A DNA stretch of 64,000 nt, taken from assembly GCA_914767715.1 (NCBI GenBank), contig OU612074.1, positions 571,501 through 635,500 on the forward strand, written 5' to 3'. The stretch is from Membranipora membranacea. Its lineage: Eukaryota; Bryozoa; Gymnolaemata; Cheilostomatida; Membraniporidae. Shown here piece after piece: positions 35,359 through 45,899 of the stretch. A model generated the notes under the pieces. It was not told where the DNA came from. It saw nothing but the letters and a program-made list of their open reading frames with translations, and ran no database searches. Positions within the stretch are counted from its first letter, which is position 1. Every line of letters starts with the position of its first letter. The position numbers and the translations under genes were made by a program.

Positions 35359-35442
35359 GATGATCCTCTCATCATAGCTGATGATCCTCTCATCATAGCT
35401 GATGATCCTCTCATCATAGCTGATGATCCTCTCATCATAGCT
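35359..35442 (+). repeat. 21-bp repeat x4 in the rootletin 3' UTR
   Basis: Unit gatgatcctctcatcatagc+t. There are four copies here but only one at the matching site of copy 2 (near 39277). The unit contains the self-complementary GATGAT..ATCATA, so repeats can pair. Confidence 0.92.
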
Positions 35443-36255
35443 GATGATCTTATGCATTTCTTGATATACTTACAGAGTTTTCTTTATTGATTGTTATATT
35501 TTTATACTAAACTCTACTGCCAACTTAAACTACTTCCACTTTCGTACTTTCTATCTTTTTTTCGAAGACAAAATGTTACTTCTGTAACTGTAACAAAACA
35601 ACCGCAAATCAAAATCATGTTCGTCCAACAAAATATGTTTGAGGATATGTCTGTTACTTTTGACTTGCTAAGTTATTTTGCTCCTATTTCAACTAGAAGT
35701 AGTTTGTTCAACTTAAAAAAGTGTTGGCAACTTTACGGCGATTCACTCGAATTGCGTCCAGCCTGATTTTGATCAATCCAACTGATCTCGTTAAACTGAA
35801 CATATTTTTTTTCTCACACAGAAAGTCTCTGCCATGCCGTCCATAAAAGAATTAATAATTATTACAAGGTTTGAAAAAAAGTGTTGCAAACATGAATTAT
35901 TATAATGCTCACAATATAAAAGTATTTCAAAGTGTGATTGATTGATGTTTTTGTTTAACGTTTTTTATCAGGTTTTTTTCTACTATTTCACAGTTTTTTC
36001 TGTGTTGAATGTTGAATGATATGTAGGTTTTGCACATCAATGTAGTAACGTTTTGCCTGTGATGCTTTTAGTTGTTAGTTTTCACGCTTTAGAGGAAAGT
36101 AGATTCTGCACCATTTAGTTTTGAAAATCCATTTTTTTAGTGTCGATTTTTCAGAGTTTCTAATAGATTAGTTGATTACGGTTTGGAATATTCCATTAAT
36201 ATCTAATTTTGATTGATTGTAGTGGTGGTTGGAATTCCGTTGAGATCATATAATA

Positions 36256-36261
36256 TAATAA
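36256..36261 (+). terminator. Candidate rootletin poly(A) signal AATAAA
   Basis: AATAAA about 1.04 kb after the stop codon, the first canonical hexamer I found. The same site in copy 2 reads AATAAC (40111-40116). Confidence 0.4.
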
Positions 36262-36822
36262 AATTTTCTACTCTTAATATTATGGCTCCTTCCTTTCAAT
36301 GAACCATCAGCACATATTCTGTTGCAGCGGCTCAAAGTGAGATCTGTAATCAACCTTCCCACACCAAACACTGCATAAACTATCTCAATCAAAGCTATAA
36401 GTCCTATTACGCACAAATCCAAAGATTAATTCGTCAACATGAAAGCAGGAAGTTTACTTCCTTCTATGCCTCATCACTTAACCAGACTTGACTATCGGAT
36501 CAATTGTAACAAGACCTCAAGACTTCACCACAGAAAGAGGATATCCTTACTCTGGGATCACCTGCCACATGACAAGGCTAGGATATCCTTACTCCCATCA
36601 CACTTTGACATTCCAGTGCAGGTCTGGTGACATTGTGTAAATTAAGCCAGGATTTGTGGACACAGAATGTAATTGAAGCTGGTTGAAGTATTCACAGCTC
36701 TCACATATCTGTATAGGACAAATATACTATGATAAGGAAGGGAATTGTTATTAGACCCTGCCGACTCAGCCGGTCAAAAACTGTAACAAATTATTTAACA
36801 TAAGAGCAATTCTTTGTGATAT

Positions 36823-36842
36823 CACAGAGTAAGGTTATATTA

Positions 36843-36880
<38 letters not shown>

Positions 36881-36899
36881 TATAATATCCTATTCTGTG
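36823..36899. repeat. CACAGAG snapback with expanded TA core
   Basis: CACAGAGTAAGGTTATATTA at the left and TAATATCCTATTCTGTG at the right, around a long (TA)n. Flanking bases are not a clean direct repeat. Copy 2 has a shorter TA tract (about 40677-40749). Confidence 0.75.
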
Positions 36900-37259
36900 A
36901 TATCCCATGGTCAGTAAGGAAATCCTTCATCTGAGAAGAGATGATCATATGATACACCGGGATAAGGATAATCCACACTGGGATTTCCAGCCAGTGCAGC
37001 GGTCCAGAGTCCAGTCATAGTTTGAGGGAGGTCGTGACTCATTGGATGAGACATAGCTTCAGGCCGGGCCGGAGGGGAGAGATGTCATTTATTTAGCTCC
37101 GTATTAGATCATTTCGTTTTGCATGTAGGATAGTCTTGGAACATAGACTTCCTCTGCAGTGTAACACAGCAGTGATTTTAGAATAAAAAATGATGGCTTA
37201 CTAAGTTCAAGGTTAGGACAATACAAGTACTACACTCTATGTGCTGGTTCAGTTCTAAC

Positions 37260-37296
37260 CATAGAATTAATAATAAACCTTACTATTAAGTCAATG
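37260..37296. repeat. Snapback insertion (CATAGA family)
   Basis: 37-bp imperfect palindrome CATAGAATTAATAATAAACC..TATTAAGTCAATG, flanked by gttctaac and gttgtaac (7 of 8). Copied with the duplication at 41110-41146. Confidence 0.65.
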
Positions 37297-38128
37297 GTTG
37301 TAACAGATTTTAGGTTCCGCTCTTCATAAATGGGAACTTAGACTTGGTGAGTTATTTCAAGTCCTGAGTTGTTGAGAAAACATATTATGCTTTATTTCAT
37401 GGATGCTTTGACATAATCATGTTGGTGTGTTACCGATCCCCCTTCCAAAGTTTGACACTTTGCTGGGATGGGTGACTCATGTATTAGATAACCAGACATT
37501 CACAAATCACAGCCTGATATAACATATTATATATTAGTACATGAGATCAAATCTGGTTGGCTACTTCCTCAATGCTTGCAGGCAAATTATTAGCAGTATT
37601 AGCAGGCAAATTATGATATTTTTTTCAAAACATTCCATTCACAGTCAATCAGAATGCCTCAGTACATTTAAATAATAGACAAAGTGTACTAGTTTTCTAT
37701 AGAAGTTTAAAGTGTTTTTGCCAAAATCACAATTATGGGAGCATTCCATATCAGCAAAGCAAAGAGAAGAATAAACGCCTCTAATACAAAAACATCCTTC
37801 AATGACCTTTTATTCTCCGATTGCCCATGTAAATGTTTTGGTTATCAAATCTCAGTAAAACACAACGAGGAAGGCTTAGTTCACAGTCTATGACCAATAA
37901 GAAACTTGTATTTTCTTGCCAACATGGTTTCGAAACTTGTTAACACTGCACTCACCTTGTTATTACTGCTAATTCGGCAATTTTTCTTTAAATAGATGTG
38001 CTTTTTTTGCCATTTATGTCACATCATGAATAGCATTTGAAATAATGAATTGTTGCTGACAATAAAAGTATAAATATATACGCTTGATTTAAACGTTACG
38101 TAGCAATGTTTGTATTTTCTCGCTTCAG

Positions 38129-38268
38129 TCGTTCAGCAAGAACTGGTGATGACATCAGAGAAATCAGGAACATACTCGACACATCGCTTAGTAATGTAGC
38201 CCGAGATCCTAACCTTGATAGTATACTTCTGGAACAGGAGGCTAAGAAACTAGATGAGTCACTCGGAG
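38129..38268 (+). CDS. CROCC: rootletin exon 39, duplicate copy
   Basis: Base-for-base the same coding sequence as 34213-34352 with intact splice sites. It could be spliced as an alternative 3' end if the first poly(A) site is skipped, or be an unused duplicate. Confidence 0.6.
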
Positions 38269-38837
38269 GTAAGTTGGACTTACATCAGTGTATTTACATT
38301 CTTCTATGAAGCCTTATACGCACAGAAATATATAAAGTTTAAATCTTGGCTATATCTGATAACAAGTTTATTGGCTGCTCTGAATTTGGCGGCTTATTTT
38401 ACATCGATTTCATCACAGCAGGAAGAATGATGCTTTATGGCTACTTTTACTTCGCATTTTAACTTTCAGGGAGCCATAAAATCATGAAATCAGTATGTGT
38501 TGAAATTTGCAAATGTGCAAATTGTTCTATCAAAACTGCAAAAAGTCAGCATTAGGAAAGCCTAATAAATTTTCCTAAACCAATTTTCAAGAATTGAGCT
38601 GGCTCTAGTTGCTGATTGGTTGATTAATACTTTCGTTTGGTTATAATTCTATAATCCAATAAGTTATGAGCTGGCATTAAAACTTTGTGAGTTGAATTAC
38701 TTTACAACTCTACTCTCAATCACATACTGCATAAACCAATTGTATTCACCGGAAGTTCAAATGTTTTTGATATCAGTCATGAAGTTGATATCTGTCAAGC
38801 ATATTGAGAGGCAAATTTGCAGATTTGACAACCAGAT

Positions 38838-38858
38838 CACAGAGTACCTTACTCTGTG
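38838..38858. repeat. 21-bp CACAGAG snapback, duplicate copy
   Basis: Same element and accagat flanks as 34922-34942, carried by the tandem duplication. Confidence 0.9.
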
Positions 38859-38967
38859 ACCAGATCAATGATAAATTTTATGATAACCGAGCAGATAGAC
38901 CACTACATATTCTCTTATCTTGCATTGATGAGATGACTAATACCTAGAGTGTTACATTGTATTACAG

Positions 38968-39134
38968 GTCGATCATCACCTGTGAGAGGTAGCCCAAGGA
39001 GACGCTCACCTACTAGAAGTACCTCTCCTATGAGATTAGGGGGACGTTTCACATCCACCCCAACTCTCGGATCTCGCCCTAACAGAAGAGCTAGCCCTAG
39101 TCCACACGCTAGCCTCAGATCTCGAAGAATGTAA
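38968..39134 (+). CDS. CROCC: rootletin exon 40 with stop, duplicate copy
   Basis: Identical to 35052-35218 including TAA and the acceptor. Using either copy would give the same protein, so the duplication is neutral for the product but doubles the 3' end. Confidence 0.6.
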
Positions 39135-40696
39135 ACAACTTCTCTAAGTCTACAGTTGGTGTGACCTGTCAAAAGTAATGCTACCAGTGAATTGCTCAAA
39201 TTCATTTCTGTCTGTGATGTTCCATTCTCCCTGGTTCCACTAATATTCAGGGTGTGATTTAAACGGACCAATCAGATGATCCTCTCATCATAGCTGATGA
39301 TCTTATGCATTTCTTGATATACTTACAGAGTTTTCTTTATTGATCGTTATATTTTTATACCTAAACTCTACTGCCAACTTTAACTACTTCCACTTTCGTA
39401 CTTTCTATCTTTTTTTCGAAGACAAAATGTTACTTCTGTAACTGTAACAAAACAACCGCAAATCAAAATCATGTTCGTCCAACAAAATATGTTTGAGGAT
39501 ATGTCTGTTACTTTTGACTTGCTAAGTTATTTTGCTCCTCTTTCAACTAGAAGTAGTTTGTTCAACTTAAAAAAATGTTGGCAACTTTACGGCGATTCAC
39601 TCGAATTGCGTCCAGCCTGATTTTGATCAATCCAACTGATCTCGTTAAACTGAACATATTTTTTTTCTCACACAGAAAGTCTCTGCCATGCCGTCCATAA
39701 AAGAATTAATAATCATTACAAGGTTTGAAAAAAAGTGTTGCAAACATGAATTATTATAATGCTCACAATATAAAAGTATTTCAAAGTGTGATTGATTGAT
39801 GTTTTTGTTTAACATTTTTTATCAGGTTTTTTTCTACTATTTCACAGTTTTTTCTGTGTTGAATGTTGATTGATATGTAGGTTTTGCACATCAATGTAGT
39901 AACGTTTTGCCTGTGATGCTTTTAGTTGTTAGTTTTCACGCTTTAGAGGAAAGTAGATTCTGCACCATTTAGTTTTGAAAATCCATTTTTTTAGTGTCGA
40001 TTTTTCAGAGTTTCTAATAGATTAGTTGATTACGGTTTGGAATATTCCATTAATATCTAATTTTGATTGATTGTAGTGGTGGTTGGAATTCCGTTGAGAT
40101 CATATAATATAATAACATTTTCTACTCTTAATATTATGGCTCCTTCCTTTCAATGAACCATCAGCACATATTCTGTTGCAGCGGCTCAAAGTGAGATCTG
40201 TAATCAACCTTCCCACACCAAACACTGCATAAACTATCTCAATCAAAGCTATAAGTCCTATTACGCACAAATCCAAAGATTAATTCGTCAACATGAGAGC
40301 AGGAAGTTTGCTTCCTTCTATGCCTCATCACTTAACCAGATTTGACTATCGGATCAATTGTAACAAGGCCTCAAGACTTCACCACAGAAAGAGGATATCC
40401 TTACTCTGGGATCACCTGCCACATGACAAGGCTAGGATATCCTTACTCCCATCACACTTTGACATTCCAGTGCAGGTCTGGTGACATTGTGTAAATTAAG
40501 CCAGGATTTGTGGACACAGAATGTAATTGAAGCTGGTTGAAGTATTCACAGCTCTCACATATCTGTATAGGACAAATATACTATGATAAGGAAGGGAATT
40601 GTTATTAGACCCTGCCGACTCAGCCGGTCAAAAACTGTAACAAATTATTTAACATAAGAGCAATTCTTTGTGATATCACAGAGTAAGGTTATATTA

Positions 40697-40730
<34 letters not shown>

Positions 40731-41840
40731 TATAATATCCTATTCTGTGATATCCCATGGTCAGTAAGGAAATCCTTCATCTGAGAAGAGATGATCATAT
40801 GATACACCGGGATAAGGATAATCCACACTGGGATTTCCAGCCAGTGCAGCGGTCCAGAGTCCAGTCATAGTTTGAGGAAGGTCGTGACTCATTGGATGAG
40901 ACATAGCTTCAGGCCGGGCCGGTGGGGAGAGATGTCATTTATTTAGCTCCGTATTAGATCATTTCGTTTTGCATGTAGGATAGTCTTGGAACATAGACTT
41001 CCTCTGCAGTGTAACACAGCAGTGATTTTAGAATAAAAAATGATGGCTTACTAAGTTCAAGGTTAGGACAATACAAGTACTACACTCTATGTGCTGGTTC
41101 AGTTCTAACCATAGAATTAATAATAAACCTTACTATTAGGTCAATGGTTGTAACAGATTTTAGGTTCCGCTCTTCATAAATGGGAACTTAGACTTGGTGA
41201 GTTATTTCAAGTCCTGAGTTGTTGAGAAAACATATTATGCTTTATTTCATGGATGCTTTGACATAATCATGTTGGTGTGTTACCGATCCCCCTTCCAAAG
41301 TTTGACACTTTGCTGGGATGGGTGACTCATGTATTAGATAACCAGACATTCACAAATCACAGCCTGATATAACATATTATATATTAGTACATGAGATCAA
41401 ATCTGGTTGGCTACTTCCTCAATGCTTGCAGGCAAATTATTAGCAGTATTAGCACGCAAATTATGATATTTTTTTCAAAACATTCCATTCACAGTCAATC
41501 AGAATGCCTCAGTACATTTAAATAATAGACAAAGTGTACTATTTTTTTAATAAAAGTTTAAAGTGTTTTTGCCAAAATCACAATTATGGGAGCATTCCAT
41601 ATCAGCAAAGCAAAGAGAAGAATAAACGCCTCTAATACAAAAACATCCTTCAATGACCTTTTATTCTCCGATTGCCCATGTAAATGTTTTGGTTATCAAA
41701 TCTCAGTAAAACACAACGAGGAAGGCTTAGTTCACAGTCTATGACCAATAAGAAACTTGTATTTTCTTGCCGACATGGTTTCGAAACTTGTTAACACTGC
41801 ACTCACCTTGTTATTACTGCTAATTCGACAATATTTCTTT

Positions 41841-42133
41841 AAAGGGTTTCGCAGCAATGCATCGCTGACTCTAAGCTGGGTAACACTTCAGTTTAGGGGA
41901 GGTTCCAAGACTTTGCTGTAATAATTATAGAGCACAGGCTAAATAATAACAGGAACAGGAAACTGCTATGTGGTATTCTCTTTTGGCTGAGTTTGAGTGC
42001 CTGATGGAAGAAATGTTTCACAAGAATTCTGGCTGAATAATCATCCGAATTATATTTTGTCTTTTTCCCCATGCAGATGGTGCAATCTGCTATTAATCAA
42101 TGGCCATCAATGAGAAGTTGTTTGAAACCTTGG
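41841..42133. mobile_element. MITE-like dispersed repeat, truncated copy
   Basis: About 290 bp closely matching 53215-53596: tttcgcagcaatgcat, gctgactctaagctgggtaa, aggggaggttccaagacttt, ggaacaggaaactgctatgt and gtttgaaaccttgg are shared. Its left terminus has lost caaccaagg, and an internal stretch of about 70 bp is absent. It sits exactly at the end of duplication copy 2. Confidence 0.9.
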
Positions 42134-42525
42134 ATGTGCTTTTTTCCCCACTTATTAATTACAGCATTATCTTGTAAATACTGCAGATGCATTACTTCAA
42201 TTTTTCAAGAAAATGTCCTTGGTATTCATCCATAGCGTTTAACCAAAAGAATTTTATCTTCTTGCCAGCAGAACTTCCAAAATTTCGTCCTGTGTTTACC
42301 AGTGATTCACCATGTTAACTCAACAATTTTTCAGTGCTTTTGTGACTTACCAGAATAAACTGTTTTCAGTTTGTCCTTTCATCGCTTACAATACTCATCA
42401 TGGTGCTGGCATCGCCAAATTAATGTGTGAGAATTCACAAATGACTTCCTACGTGATTGATCAGCAAAACAACACCACTCCTATTTGGTATGCATTGTAC
42501 GGCATTTAAATTCAACAACTATAAG

Positions 42526-42633
42526 TTAGATCAAGTTTGATCCATTTTGCCCGCAGTCTGGTCATCCCCATTCTACTGGTGAGCCGGCGACTCAAACCCT
42601 AAATGCAGGCAAATTGGATCATGCTTGACCTAA
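42526..42633. mobile_element. Short foldback element with 7-bp direct repeats
   Basis: 108 bp. The left arm TTAGATCAAGTTTGATCCAT is matched by the right arm (reverse complement TTAGGTCAAGCATGATCCAA). Flanked by ctataag at 42519-42525 and 42634-42640. No coding capacity. Confidence 0.85.
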
Positions 42634-42640
42634 CTATAAG

Positions 42641-45050
42641 TGGTGATCAAATCTTCACCATTAACTTAGACAGTCGACATGATGTGCCATGGGGGACTCG
42701 ATTTTGCTTTATTTGTTAAACAAAGTGCATTTCAAAGCTCCTTGATACCAAACATATTTGCAAAATACCTGGAAATCTTATCTCGTCGCTAAACATGAGT
42801 AATGAATGTACCATGAGAAGGTTTGCATTTTGTCCAAGTTCTCAAACGGTAGCAAGTGCGGATTGTGGTATTGGATAATGCATTGCATTGTTTCAGCTTA
42901 GACAAGAGAGCACTTTCTACCGTGTCACAAGACCACCCAGTAAATGACAGGTTTTAAGTAAGACCGGAATAAGCATTGTCAGATAAAATCTTAGAGCTTA
43001 GAATGTTTTCTCTACTGAGTAACGCCAGGAATTTGTAATTACATACAATAAACAAATGATTACTTAGCAGCCTTTGAGGAAGTTAGGACCACTTTAGGAG
43101 ATTATCACACATGTCAAAGGCAGTCAGATATGGAGCCGTAGCAAACACACCGCTGGCTTCTGTAGAAACTTGGGGCCTTCGGAGATTGAATAACTCACTT
43201 GAGTCTGTCATTTTGTCTACTTCAGTCTATGATCTTTTTGCACGCTTTGATTTATTATGCCGCACGTTTTTAGTTTTGTTTGTGATGTGCTTGTTCAGGA
43301 AGTTGAGGGACATAAGTGAAAGATCTGATTGATCGTTGCACCATCTCTATTCCCGCGTAGCCCTTGAACCTGAGAATATACATTGCCGCTATATATATAT
43401 GTATATTCCATATTTATTCTGGAGCAGATTAAGTCAGGGAGACAGGGACTTTTATCCAGACAAACATATAGGAAGTTGCAGATTTAAAAACATGAGGCAA
43501 AAATTAGTTAAAAAGCAAGCATAAAAATTATAAACAATAGAATTTACTGGGAAAACTGAAACTAGACCAATATTAATACACAGAATACTTCTAATCAGTT
43601 AATAGGTCATCAATGAAAAACATAAAGCAGATACATGTCAAATAAAAACCAATAAATATGGGTATCGGAATGAAATTTAGAGAATTAACGGTGATGAAGG
43701 TTTTAAGGTTTAGATAAACTAGTATTTCTGCTGAGTTGATGGTTTTTGCAACATACTGCAGTTGTTAGACATAAATCTGTTTGAAGTTTGTTTATTGCCT
43801 AAATTCTAATATCCATCCTGTGATAGGTTGATAGCATCGAATGTACAGCACATACATGGAAAAATCAAAATAAAAGGAGTCTGAGCTGCATTAGTTAAAA
43901 AATCGCATATAAAATTCAAAAAAGGTATTTTGTCTTTTGGTTGTTCTACACTTGGATGGCCTATATTTATCTATTTTTGCTCTACGAGCAGATGTTCTGT
44001 TTGTGTTTATTTTAATACGAGAGTTCAAGGGGTGATTATCGTTGTCAGTTTTTACACAAGTGGAAATGCCAAAATTGCTACTCCAGTTCCAATTTTATCC
44101 CTGAAAAATATGTTGTGGCCTTTTGAGTTGATCTGGCGTAAAATGTGGCCTTTTTCAAGAAAAGGTTGCCCACCCATGCTCTAGAGTGAACAATGCAGTG
44201 CTAAAAACGTCCTACTTAATTATTGCGAAATCCATGACACACACCGCAATCTGGTTGTCCATGGCTAATGCCTGTATCATATAACTTATCCTTGAGAACT
44301 TATGTACTGGGCATGGCAATTTAGATATTTAGAGCGCTTATAGCCATTTTTTCGGGTACTTTCACTTTCAATTCCAGGACGCAACAAAATCTGGTTGTGC
44401 GTGGATAGTGCATGAATCGTAGACATTTTCATTTAAAAGATTAGAATTGGACATATAAATTTAGTTTATGGAGCACTTATAGCCATTTTTTCAGAGAATT
44501 TCACATGTAACACCATTTACATTTAGATCACCTGCAGGTATTTCATCTCCCAGTCAGTATAAAGATTTTCTTATTCGCCCATTAAAATAAGTAAATATCA
44601 ACTGCAAACACATGAGCTTAAATCGCAATGACAGGGCTTGTTATACTTTCTTTATGTGACTTTTATAATTCAGTTTGCTGTCCAACACAACCCCTATGTA
44701 GTTCATTTTTTCAGATTGCATTTTATTTGCATTGACAAAAATAAATAATTAAAAATAATATGAAAAATAATGTATTGTATTGTCCCACAAGACATTTCTA
44801 TATCGAATGCTGGTCAGAACTGAAAAATGTTTATTTACATGATTGTTTTTTTTAACAAAATCCTTGACTAGAATGTGTATTTACAAATTTGCCTAGTTGC
44901 AAAAACAGTATACGGCCAAAATACATGGACGCTGTCTCCATGCCTTCTATCACAAAAAACTTGAGATGAGCTGTACAAACTGCCTAAGGGCAGGCAAAAT
45001 CTTGGGATGAGAATGCCACTTATTGTCACGTTTCTGAGGTTTTGATCCAG
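42641..45050. other. Intergenic, AT-rich
   Basis: No supported gene. It contains a direct repeat of about 120 bp (roughly 44249-44370 and 44388-44505, both with atctggttgt and cttatagccattttttc). Short open frames here lack codon bias or recognisable motifs. Confidence 0.6.
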
Positions 45051-45051
45051 A

Positions 45052-45057
45052 TTTATT
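45052..45057 (-). terminator. Candidate poly(A) signal for the 45.2-kb gene
   Basis: AATAAA on the minus strand (tttatt on +), about 95 bases after the stop codon. Confidence 0.5.
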
Positions 45058-45067
45058 TACAGAAACC

Positions 45068-45158
45068 AGCGACACATAGCCGACACCTAGCCGACACCTA
45101 GCCGACACCTAGCCGACATCTAGCCAACACCTAGCCGACACCTAGCTGACACCTAGCA
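45068..45158. repeat. 11-bp minisatellite overlapping the stop codon of the 45.2-kb gene
   Basis: About eight units of ctagccgacac with a few substitutions. The first unit on the gene's strand supplies the TAG stop (45153-45155), and each further unit carries another TAG. Confidence 0.9.
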
Positions 45159-45830
45159 TGTGGTTTTACATTGTACCCTGCATCCCGGTGGTGGGGAGTA
45201 CGGCGCAGGACACTTCAGATCGCTTACTGAACTTAACTTGCCTAAGCAGGAGTTTCTATCTCGTAGTTGATGGTTGGTCCATTTCAATCCTTCTATCATA
45301 CGAGACTGGTAGAACACATATCCTAAGAGAAAACAGACGGTAACGATCACCACAACTACACCCACAACTATCGCTACTCTCTGACATCGGCTCGCTAGCA
45401 GAGTACGCTCAGTCTTCATCGAGGCGCCGCTGGTAGACAGAGAGTCAGCAGAGGACTTAGATGGTAGTGAGGACCGAGAGTTATATCGTGTCTGCTCTGA
45501 ATATGATAGACGCTGCTGGACTGGTAAAGCAGCCTGATTATCTGAGCTTGACGAGCCGGAGGGGGCGGAGTCTAATGTATCACCAGAGCCGAACTGGCTA
45601 TCTACTTCTGTGTGTGAGGTGGCACAACTCTCTACGCCCTCCTCATCAGCGTAGCGAAAACTTCCTGTGAGGGAGAGCAGGTCCTGTCTCTCCTCTGGAC
45701 ATCTGTGATCTTCGTCTGTGATCTGTACTGATATGTGACTTCTTTTAAACGAGCCATTAACTGCACCACTCACCTCCTGATTGTTATTAATGCTGTTTAA
45801 TATGGCCGTCTTCTGTAGTTCACTCGCCAT
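45153..45830 (-). CDS. Single-pass (type II) membrane protein, unknown family, 225 aa
   Basis: I do not recognise the family. The N-terminal 150 residues are hydrophilic and Ser-rich (80-137), with an acidic patch FRYADEEGVESCATS near 58-72. KTERTLLASRCQR then precedes one strong membrane segment, about residues 152-174 (VAIVVGVVVVIVTVCFLLGY). Basic residues before the segment predict an inside N-terminus. The short exterior tail has five cysteines (195, 207, 217, 221, 225) and a PPPGC turn. The frame opens 14 codons upstream at an ATG at 45872, but a TATA box at 45891-45897 would place transcription start near 45865. I therefore chose the second ATG (MASELQKTAI), which also has G at +4. It is a single exon. 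A paralog lies at 47497-47931 and a relic near 50.2 kb. Confidence 0.75.
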   Translation of the reverse strand: MASELQKTAILNSINNNQEVSGAVNGSFKRSHISVQITDEDHRCPEERQDLLSLTGSFRYADEEGVESCATSHTEVDSQFGSGDTLDSAPSGSSSSDNQAALPVQQRLSYSEQTRYNSRSSLPSKSSADSLSTSGASMKTERTLLASRCQRVAIVVGVVVVIVTVCFLLGYVFYQSRMIEGLKWTNHQLRDRNSCLGKLSSVSDLKCPAPYSPPPGCRVQCKTTC

Positions 45831-45890
45831 GATGATAGCTGTCAAGTAAGAGATTAAAACGCTTGAAGGCAAAGTAATCCTCAGCTTGAT

Positions 45891-45897
45891 ATTTATA
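45891..45897 (-). promoter_or_regulatory. TATA box of the 45.2-kb gene
   Basis: TATAAAT on the minus strand, 61 bp upstream of the chosen ATG. Spacing allows a short 5' UTR of roughly 30-35 bases. Confidence 0.55.
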
Positions 45898-45899
45898 CA

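Larger units (their letters stand above)
34089..37994 (+). repeat. Tandem duplication, copy 1 (last two rootletin exons and flank)
   Basis: About 3.9 kb, nearly identical to 38001-41840 in the same orientation. Exons 39 and 40 are identical between copies. Introns and flank differ by scattered substitutions, a 4-versus-1 21-bp VNTR, a TA microsatellite length change and a few single-base indels. A copy of the same segment follows immediately, with no gap of Ns. Confidence 0.95.
38001..41840 (+). repeat. Tandem duplication, copy 2
   Basis: Second copy of the 3.9-kb segment. It ends at ctttaaa, directly followed by a MITE-like element at 41841. Offset from copy 1 is 3914-3916 bp at the left and about 3854 bp after the 63-bp VNTR loss. 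Confidence 0.95.
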
